From Companilactobacillus bobalius (GTDB taxonomy: Bacteria; Bacillota; Bacilli; Lactobacillales; Lactobacillaceae): 64,000 bases of DNA. Under the pieces are notes generated by a model. The model was not told the DNA's origin, made no database searches, and saw only the letters and a list, made by a program, of their open reading frames with translations. A program made the position numbers and the translations under genes. The stretch is taken from positions 468,856 through 532,855 of the forward strand of contig NZ_LNUA01000031.1 in NCBI RefSeq assembly GCF_009764355.1, written 5' to 3'. Below, piece after piece: positions 58,382 through 64,000 of the stretch; position 1 is the first letter of the stretch; every line of letters starts with the position of its first letter.

Positions 58382-59581
58382 ATGAACATCGGAATTTTTA
58401 CTGATACATACTTTCCACAAGTTAGTGGGGTAGCAACATCAATTCAAACATTGAAGAATGATCTGGAGAGAAAAGGTCATTCTGTTTATATTTTTACGAC
58501 AACAGATCCTAATGTACCTAAGAATACAATTGAACCTAATATCTTTCGTTTGGCTAGTGTGCCTTTTATCTCGTTTACGGATAGAAGAATCGCCATTCGT
58601 GGGATGTTTCATGCGGTTGAATTGGCTAAAGAATTAAAACTTGATATCGTTCATACACAGACAGAATTTTCTTTGGGAATGATAGGAAAGTTTGTCGCTA
58701 AACAATTAAAGATTCCATTTGTTCATACATATCACACAATGTATGAGGATTATTTGCATTATGTCTTAAATGGTCATTTGTTGAAGCCATATCACGTTAA
58801 GCAAATGACAAAGCTATTTTTGAAGAATGCTTCAGGGGTTGTTGCTCCAAGTAAACAAGTAAGAGAGACTTTGGATCGTTATGGCATCAAGGCACCAATC
58901 TCAATTGTTCCGACAGGTGTTGATTTGTCAGAGTATACGAAACCAGTTAATGCATCGATCATACGAGAAAAATTGGGCATAGCAGAAGATACGCCGGTTA
59001 TTTTGATGCTTAGTCGTATTGCTTTAGAGAAAAAAATTGACCATATGCTCAGATCCATGCCAGAATTATTAAAGTATAATCCTAAAATTATGTTGGTAAT
59101 TGTTGGTGACGGTCCCGATATGGAAGAATTAGTTCAAATGAGTAGGGATCTAAATATTACCGATAATGTTATTTTTACCGGTGAAGTGGCTCATGATGAA
59201 ATTTCACCATACTATCATATGGCTGATCTTTTTGTATCTTCTAGTGATACGGAATCGCAGGGGTTGACCTATATTGAGGCAATTGCTTCTGGTCTAAAAA
59301 TAGTAGTTAGAAGTGCGCCTTATACTGATGCCTTGTTGACTGATCCTTCAGTTGGTGTAACATTCAGTCAAGATGATCAATTAGTACCTAAGATTAAGAC
59401 ATATCTCGATCACCCTAATTCATTTGATGACCGTGAAGCTCGTCAAAAGGTACTGTATGGAATTTCATCAGATGGATTTGGTAACTCGATTCTTGATTTC
59501 TATCGTCATGCCGAGGATTACTTCGTCAGAGAGAAGCTTTCAGATTCATCAATCGATCCAGAGGAGTATTCTAATGATTAA
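58382..59581 (+). CDS. Glycosyltransferase family 4, diacylglycerol glucosyltransferase type
   Basis: A 399-residue GT4/GT-B enzyme, likely the first glycolipid-anchor step: transfer of glucose from UDP-glucose to diacylglycerol. The N-terminus NIGIFTDTYFPQVSGVATSI is characteristic of the LafA/alpha-monoglucosyldiacylglycerol synthase group, and the donor-binding E-x7-E motif appears as ESQGLTYIEA. No signal peptide is present; such enzymes bind the inner membrane face. AAGGAG precedes the ATG. It is the first of four overlapping genes for lipoteichoic acid. Confidence 0.88.
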   Translation: MNIGIFTDTYFPQVSGVATSIQTLKNDLERKGHSVYIFTTTDPNVPKNTIEPNIFRLASVPFISFTDRRIAIRGMFHAVELAKELKLDIVHTQTEFSLGMIGKFVAKQLKIPFVHTYHTMYEDYLHYVLNGHLLKPYHVKQMTKLFLKNASGVVAPSKQVRETLDRYGIKAPISIVPTGVDLSEYTKPVNASIIREKLGIAEDTPVILMLSRIALEKKIDHMLRSMPELLKYNPKIMLVIVGDGPDMEELVQMSRDLNITDNVIFTGEVAHDEISPYYHMADLFVSSSDTESQGLTYIEAIASGLKIVVRSAPYTDALLTDPSVGVTFSQDDQLVPKIKTYLDHPNSFDDREARQKVLYGISSDGFGNSILDFYRHAEDYFVREKLSDSSIDPEEYSND

Positions 59582-60608
59582 AATAAACATGTTTTCATCC
59601 GCAGATAAAGTTGCAGGTCAAGGTGTAGGTAGTGCATATATCGAATTGGTTAATTTACTAAAAGATCGTTTTAGTGATGAATTTGATATTAAGATAAACG
59701 ACTATCATCGTAGTGATTTAAGTCATTACCATACGATTGACCCACAGTTCTACTTATCTACATTTTCTAAAAAAAGAGGCCGTAAGATTGGCTACGTGCA
59801 TTTTCTTCCAGAAACTTTGGAGGGGAGTATCAAATTACCTCAACCAGCACGTGGTATTTTTTATAATTATGTAATCAGTTTTTACAAACGCATGGATCAA
59901 ATCGTAGTTGTTAATCCAACCTTTATTGATAAGTTGGTGGCACATGGTTTGGATCGTAAGAAGATCAAATATATCCCTAATTTTGTTTCAACCGATAATT
60001 TTTACGAAAAGAGTGCTGAGGAAAAGGCCGCTTTCCGTAAAAAGATAGGCGTTCCGGAAGATAAGTTTGTTGTTTTTGGTGATGGACAAGTTCAAGAACG
60101 AAAGGGAATCGATGATTTTTATAAATTAGCACAAGTTAACCCAGATATTCAGTTTATTTGGGCGGGTGGTTTTTCATTCGGTAAAATCACTGATGGTTAT
60201 GACCGTTATAAAGATATGATTGATAATGCACCTAAGAACATGACATTCACAGGAATAGTTGATCGTAATGATTTAGTTAACTATTATAATATTTGTGATT
60301 TGTTCTTGTTACCTTCATATGATGAATTGTTCCCAATGTCAGTGTTAGAGGCTTTCAGTTGTGGTGCTCCAGTACTATTGAGAGATTTGGAACTATACCG
60401 TGCAATTATTGATGGCTACTATCAAAAAGCTGATGGTTTTTCTGATATGAATGCTTTTATTAATCATGCTAATCAAGATCGTTCAATTTTAGAGGATTTC
60501 AAGAAAAAATCTAAAAAGGCTGCCAACCAATACTCAGAAGATAATTTGAGTAAAATTTGGTATGACTTTTATACAGAACAATATAATATTGCTAAACAGG
60601 ATAAATAA
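59574..60608 (+). CDS. Glycosyltransferase family 4, second glycolipid-anchor enzyme
   Basis: A 344-residue GT4 enzyme of the LafB/AlaB kind, which adds the second sugar to the glycolipid anchor. I place the start at ATG 59574 (MIKINMFSSADKVAGQG), with GAGGAG about 8 bases upstream, overlapping the preceding stop. The frame is open further upstream to 59424, but that part lies inside the first glycosyltransferase and has no ribosome binding site. Motifs are PNFVSTDNF, FGDGQVQERKGIDDF and the E-x7-E motif in ELFPMSVLEA. Which sugar is added cannot be told. Confidence 0.86.
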   Translation: MIKINMFSSADKVAGQGVGSAYIELVNLLKDRFSDEFDIKINDYHRSDLSHYHTIDPQFYLSTFSKKRGRKIGYVHFLPETLEGSIKLPQPARGIFYNYVISFYKRMDQIVVVNPTFIDKLVAHGLDRKKIKYIPNFVSTDNFYEKSAEEKAAFRKKIGVPEDKFVVFGDGQVQERKGIDDFYKLAQVNPDIQFIWAGGFSFGKITDGYDRYKDMIDNAPKNMTFTGIVDRNDLVNYYNICDLFLLPSYDELFPMSVLEAFSCGAPVLLRDLELYRAIIDGYYQKADGFSDMNAFINHANQDRSILEDFKKKSKKAANQYSEDNLSKIWYDFYTEQYNIAKQDK

Positions 60609-61654
60609 TGAGTAGAAAACATATAGCAGCAATTTTTGTAATGTTGGGATTAGGAATTGGTATTTTCTGGTGGGAAGCTAGGAATATTAACTTTAATTCC
60701 TTGGTTTCAACGTTTAAGAGTTTAAATTATTTTTGGCTTGCAGTAGCGTTTTTATCAATCCTATTGTCATATGGTGTTGAGGCGATGGTCTTACATACGC
60801 TACTGAAAAAGAAAGAAGATCGTAAGTTTGGCTGGTGGGAGATGTATCGTATTCCTTTACTTCAAGCACTTTTTAATGCCATCACGCCTTTTTCTTCAGG
60901 TGGTCAACCTGCACAATTACTTGGTTTGATGCAATCAAAAATTGATGGCGGTCGTGCTAGTTCAGTCTTGTTGATGAAGTTTGTCATTTATCAAGCGATG
61001 GTACTAGTCAATTTCATTGTAGCCATGTTAGTAAGTTTTAGTAGTGTTGCTAAACATTTTTCTGGATTAGCAACTTTGATTGTTTTTGGAATGGTAATCC
61101 ATGTTGTAACGATTTCGTTCTTGTTGATGATCATGTATTACTACGATTTTACAAAAAAAATGGTACAAATTATTTTGAAACCGGTTTTATTTTTTCTAAA
61201 AGAAGAAAAACGTGATAAAATTTTACAGTCAGCTATAAACAGTATTGATAGTTTCTATAAAGAGAGTTTAGTTTTAAAGCAGGAGAAGAAGAAAGTGATT
61301 AAAGCATCACTTCTAACAATCGTGCAATTATTCTTATACTACTTTGTAGTTTATTTTGTTTTATTGGCTTTGAATTGTGACCACGTAAATATAATCGATG
61401 TATTAGTTATGCATATTATGATTGTTATGATTGTCTCAATCTTTCCAATTCCTGGTGGATCAGGTGGGGCGGAATTCAGTTTTAAGACATTATTTGCTGG
61501 ATTTATACCTTCTTCGTCAGGTTTGATTTTAGGTATGTTTTTATGGAGATTTATTACGTATTATTTGGGGATGTTCTTAGGGATTATCGCAGTTTCAAAG
61601 AAACCAAAAATTGAACAACAAGTTGCTAATAAATCTATGGAGCGAAAACAATGA
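60608..61654 (+). CDS. LPG synthetase-like/UPF0104 flippase domain membrane protein
   Basis: A 348-residue membrane protein with about eight hydrophobic segments, of the family that forms the flippase part of MprF. Typical motifs are ITPFSSGGQPAQLLGLM and FPIPGGSGGAEFSFKTLF. In Listeria and lactobacilli such a protein (LafC-type) is encoded with the glycolipid glycosyltransferases and is thought to help in glycolipid or lipoteichoic acid handling. It overlaps the previous stop by one base and the next start by four. Confidence 0.85.
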   Translation: MSRKHIAAIFVMLGLGIGIFWWEARNINFNSLVSTFKSLNYFWLAVAFLSILLSYGVEAMVLHTLLKKKEDRKFGWWEMYRIPLLQALFNAITPFSSGGQPAQLLGLMQSKIDGGRASSVLLMKFVIYQAMVLVNFIVAMLVSFSSVAKHFSGLATLIVFGMVIHVVTISFLLMIMYYYDFTKKMVQIILKPVLFFLKEEKRDKILQSAINSIDSFYKESLVLKQEKKKVIKASLLTIVQLFLYYFVVYFVLLALNCDHVNIIDVLVMHIMIVMIVSIFPIPGGSGGAEFSFKTLFAGFIPSSSGLILGMFLWRFITYYLGMFLGIIAVSKKPKIEQQVANKSMERKQ

Positions 61655-63708
61655 AGCGTATTACTAAAGGTATTTCCAAGTTTCTAAACACTAGGCTAGG
61701 GTTTGTACTCCTAGCTGTGTTTTTATACACTCTGAAAACGATTTATGCTTATACGACTAAGTTTAACTTAGGTGTAAAAGGATCTATTCAGACATTTTTA
61801 ATGATCATCAATCCGATTCCAATCATGTTATTGCTGTTTGGGATTGCTTTATATATGAAGGGAAGAAAGTCATATATCTTTCTTCTGATTATCGATTTCT
61901 TAGATTCAGTTTGGCTATTCTCGAATATTTTGTACTATCGTGAATTCTCAGACTTCCTAACAATGGTACTTATCAAGGGTTCTGGTTCAGTAACCAATAA
62001 CCTTGGTAAAAGTATCATGGGAATTTTAAAGCCAACTGATTTCCTAGTCTTCCTTGATGTTATTGTCTTGATATTATTATTGGCTTTTCATCTTATAAAG
62101 ATGGATGTCAAACGATTTAATTGGCGTATTCCAGTTTTAGTCAGTTCGTTGGCTGTATTATTGTTTGGTGCTAATTTAACTTTAGCTGAAAGTGATCGTT
62201 CACAACTATTAACAAGAACTTTCGATAACAACTATATCGTTAAGTATTTAGGCCTAAATGTCTTTAATATTTATGACTTAGTTAAGACGACAAAGACTAA
62301 TGCTGTTAAGTCGCAAGCAAAGAGTTCTGATATTGATTCAATTGAAAAGTATATGAAGGATAATTACGTCCAACCTAATGTTGAATACTCAGGTGTTGCT
62401 AAGAGTAAGAACGTCTTCATTATTCATTTGGAGAGTTTACAACAATTCATGATTGACTATAAGTGGGATGGTGAAGAAGTAACACCTAACCTTAATAAGA
62501 TATATCATGAAAACAATACATTAAGTTTCGATAACTTCTTTAACCAAGTTGGACAAGGTAAAACTGCCGATGCTGAATTAATGCTTGAGAATTCACTCTT
62601 TGGTTTGCCAGAAGGTTCAGCTATGGTTACTGATGGTACAAGCAATACTTTCCAAGCCGCACCCGCAATCTTAGATCAAGATGGTTATACTACGGCTTCA
62701 TTCCATGGGGATGTCCCAAGTTTCTGGAATCGTGATAATGCTTATAAGTCATGGGGTTATGATTACTTCTTTAGTTCTAACTACTATAAACAAAAGAAGA
62801 GTTATAACGTTGGTTATGGTATGAAGGATAAGATTTTCCTTAAAGATTCAACACAATACATTGAACAATTGCCACAACCGTTCTATGCCAAGTTGATTAC
62901 AGTTACAAACCATTATCCATATACACTGGATAAGAAGAATCAAAGTATATCTAAGACTGATACTGGAGATAAGACCGTTGATGGTTATGTCCAAACAGCT
63001 AGATACTTGGATGAATCTATTGGTGAATTCATGGATTGGCTTAAGGCTACAGGTTTAGATAAGAAGAGTATGATTGTCTTTTATGGTGACCATTATGGTA
63101 TTTCTGATAATCATAAGAAGGCCATGGCTAAACTTACAGGTATTAAAGGATTTAATGATTTCAATAATGCTCAGTATCAACGTGTACCATTTATGATTCA
63201 TATGGATGGACTAAAGGGTGGAATCAACCATACTTATGGTGGTGAGATTGATGTCTTACCAACTATCTTGAATCTATTGGGTGTTGATAATAAGAATATG
63301 ATTCAATTTGGTAGTGATTTACTATCAAGTGAACATTCGCAAGTAGTGGCATTTAGAAATGGTGACTTTGTTTCACCAACAGTTACGAAGGTTGGAAGTA
63401 CCTACTATAATACCAAGACAGGTAAAGTAGATAAGAAGATCTCAAAGACTGAAAAAGAGAAACTATCTAATAAAGTAACAACAGAATTGTCTCTATCAGA
63501 TAGAGTTATTAATGGGGATCTCTTAAGATTCCACAAATTGCCTGGGTTTGAAACTGTCAATAAGAAGGATTACTCATATAAGAAGAGTACAGCTTTGAAG
63601 AAGTTAAAGGCAGCAGAGAAGAAGAAGGGTACTAGTTTGATTGAACAGAATGATAATAAGTCGATGGTTGACTTGTATCAAACTGATGCACCAGAATTAA
63701 GCAAATAA
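61651..63708 (+). CDS. ltaS: Lipoteichoic acid synthase family protein
   Basis: A 685-residue polyglycerolphosphate synthase. Five N-terminal membrane segments (about 15-185) are followed by an extracellular sulfatase-like domain. The catalytic threonine is T305 in GQGKTADAEL, and metal ligands lie in FIIHLESLQ, FHGDVPSFWNRD and FYGDHYG. It polymerises glycerol phosphate from phosphatidylglycerol onto the glycolipid anchor or acts as an anchor primase. A lysine-rich stretch ends the protein, as in other lactobacillus members. It overlaps the preceding gene by ATGA and closes the operon. Confidence 0.92.
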   Translation: MKRITKGISKFLNTRLGFVLLAVFLYTLKTIYAYTTKFNLGVKGSIQTFLMIINPIPIMLLLFGIALYMKGRKSYIFLLIIDFLDSVWLFSNILYYREFSDFLTMVLIKGSGSVTNNLGKSIMGILKPTDFLVFLDVIVLILLLAFHLIKMDVKRFNWRIPVLVSSLAVLLFGANLTLAESDRSQLLTRTFDNNYIVKYLGLNVFNIYDLVKTTKTNAVKSQAKSSDIDSIEKYMKDNYVQPNVEYSGVAKSKNVFIIHLESLQQFMIDYKWDGEEVTPNLNKIYHENNTLSFDNFFNQVGQGKTADAELMLENSLFGLPEGSAMVTDGTSNTFQAAPAILDQDGYTTASFHGDVPSFWNRDNAYKSWGYDYFFSSNYYKQKKSYNVGYGMKDKIFLKDSTQYIEQLPQPFYAKLITVTNHYPYTLDKKNQSISKTDTGDKTVDGYVQTARYLDESIGEFMDWLKATGLDKKSMIVFYGDHYGISDNHKKAMAKLTGIKGFNDFNNAQYQRVPFMIHMDGLKGGINHTYGGEIDVLPTILNLLGVDNKNMIQFGSDLLSSEHSQVVAFRNGDFVSPTVTKVGSTYYNTKTGKVDKKISKTEKEKLSNKVTTELSLSDRVINGDLLRFHKLPGFETVNKKDYSYKKSTALKKLKAAEKKKGTSLIEQNDNKSMVDLYQTDAPELSK

Positions 63709-63713
63709 TAGAT

Positions 63714-63752
63714 AAGCGTTAGAAGCCAGTAAAATGACTTCTAACGCTTTTT
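63714..63752. terminator. Terminator after ltaS, usable from both strands
   Basis: AAGCGTTAGAAG pairs perfectly with CTTCTAACGCTT, followed by T residues. The minus-strand remnant ends on the other side. Confidence 0.9.
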
Positions 63753-64000
63753 ATTTATTTTCAAGAACACTAACACTATAATCGCCATATAGAAATGGTT
63801 TAAAAGTTTTTGAAAAAAATCCAATTTTTTTATAAAAAAGGGTTGCAACTCTCTTATTCGATTGGTAATATATATCTTGTTGTTGCGACAGAGCAATGGC
63901 ATCAACGCTTTGAAGCTTTATTGCTTCTCCGTTGATTCCAAATTATTTTAAAGAAGTGCTTGACATGTTCTTGTTACTTCGATATGATAATTAAGTTGTC
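63751..64000 (-). pseudogene. Frameshifted gene remnant, acetyltransferase-like C-terminus
   Basis: On the minus strand one frame reads from the window edge (NYHIEVTRTCQALL) to a stop at 63948-63950. A second frame carries on from 63942 to the stop at 63751-63753 with about 63 codons (FGINGEAIKLQSVDAIALSQ through NKRVATLFYKKIGFFSK to LENK). The second part has no start codon of its own and looks like the C-terminus of a GNAT-type acetyltransferase (N-x-x-A-x-x-FYKKxGF). The two parts join if a base is missing near CTTTAAAATAATTT. Only this end lies in the window, so the gene could also be a short intact one with a different start; I consider a broken gene more likely. Confidence 0.45.

Noticed and set aside
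59424..59573. Upstream 50-codon extension of the second glycosyltransferase
   Set aside because: It lies inside the first glycosyltransferase gene, has no ribosome binding site, and the natural GT4 N-terminus begins at 59574.

Overview
The window is a chromosomal segment of a low-GC Gram-positive bacterium, almost certainly one of the Lactobacillaceae. Three things point there: the AT-rich sequence with strong AGGAGG-type ribosome binding sites, the gene orders yvlCD-hprK-lgt-trxB, rapZ-yvcK-whiA and cggR-gap-pgk-tpi-eno, and the secG-est-rnr-smpB block. The proteins look most like those of the former genus Lactobacillus (farciminis/Companilactobacillus-type), but a species cannot be fixed by reading alone.

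Layout: 0-2.1 kb holds the 3' end of secA and prfB, which needs a programmed +1 frameshift. 2.1-9.5 kb is a complete phosphate module: PhoP/PhoR two-component system, the PstSCAB1B2 importer and PhoU. 9.5-13.4 kb has two small membrane proteins, hprK, lgt, trxB and a small XRE regulator. 13.5-18 kb has pgcA, an alkaline-phosphatase-superfamily enzyme and a UMF1-type MFS protein. 18-23 kb is uvrB-uvrA behind a LexA-box promoter and a terminator-like leader hairpin. 23-28 kb has a CPA1 antiporter (minus strand) and rapZ-yvcK-whiA. 28-29.5 kb is a DHA2 drug exporter, and 29.5-30.5 kb is clpP with a CIRCE operator and an unusual repeat-rich 3' region.

30.5-39.5 kb is an accessory block: an acyltransferase-3 membrane protein whose start looks frameshifted, a LysR regulator, and a divergent malonate decarboxylase operon (mdcH-A-B-C-DE-G) in which the beta and gamma subunits are fused into one protein. 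An alpha/beta hydrolase follows. The block sits between clpP and tRNA-Arg/cggR, which I recall as close neighbours in other lactobacilli, so it looks like an insertion into a conserved neighbourhood. 39.6-45.6 kb is tRNA-Arg(CCG) and the cggR-gap-pgk-tpi-eno glycolysis operon with a recognisable CggR operator.

45.6-46 kb is non-coding and contains a 156-nt, highly self-complementary element. 46-52.6 kb holds a Gfo/Idh/MocA oxidoreductase, a ClC channel, secG, a carboxylesterase, rnr and smpB. 52.6-56.8 kb has a DUF2207 membrane protein and a convergent LPXTG adhesin. 57-58.3 kb has a deoxynucleoside kinase and a QueT-type transporter behind a pseudoknot-capable leader. 58.4-63.7 kb is a four-gene overlapping operon for the lipoteichoic acid glycolipid anchor and polymer (two glycosyltransferases, a flippase-like protein, an LtaS-family synthase). 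The window ends in a frameshifted gene remnant on the minus strand.

Most of the window is housekeeping. The most interesting parts are the mdc block with its fused subunit and non-canonical mdcH start, the queT leader, the two long hairpin elements (clpP 3' region and 45.8 kb), and the LexA-promoter/terminator arrangement before uvrBA.
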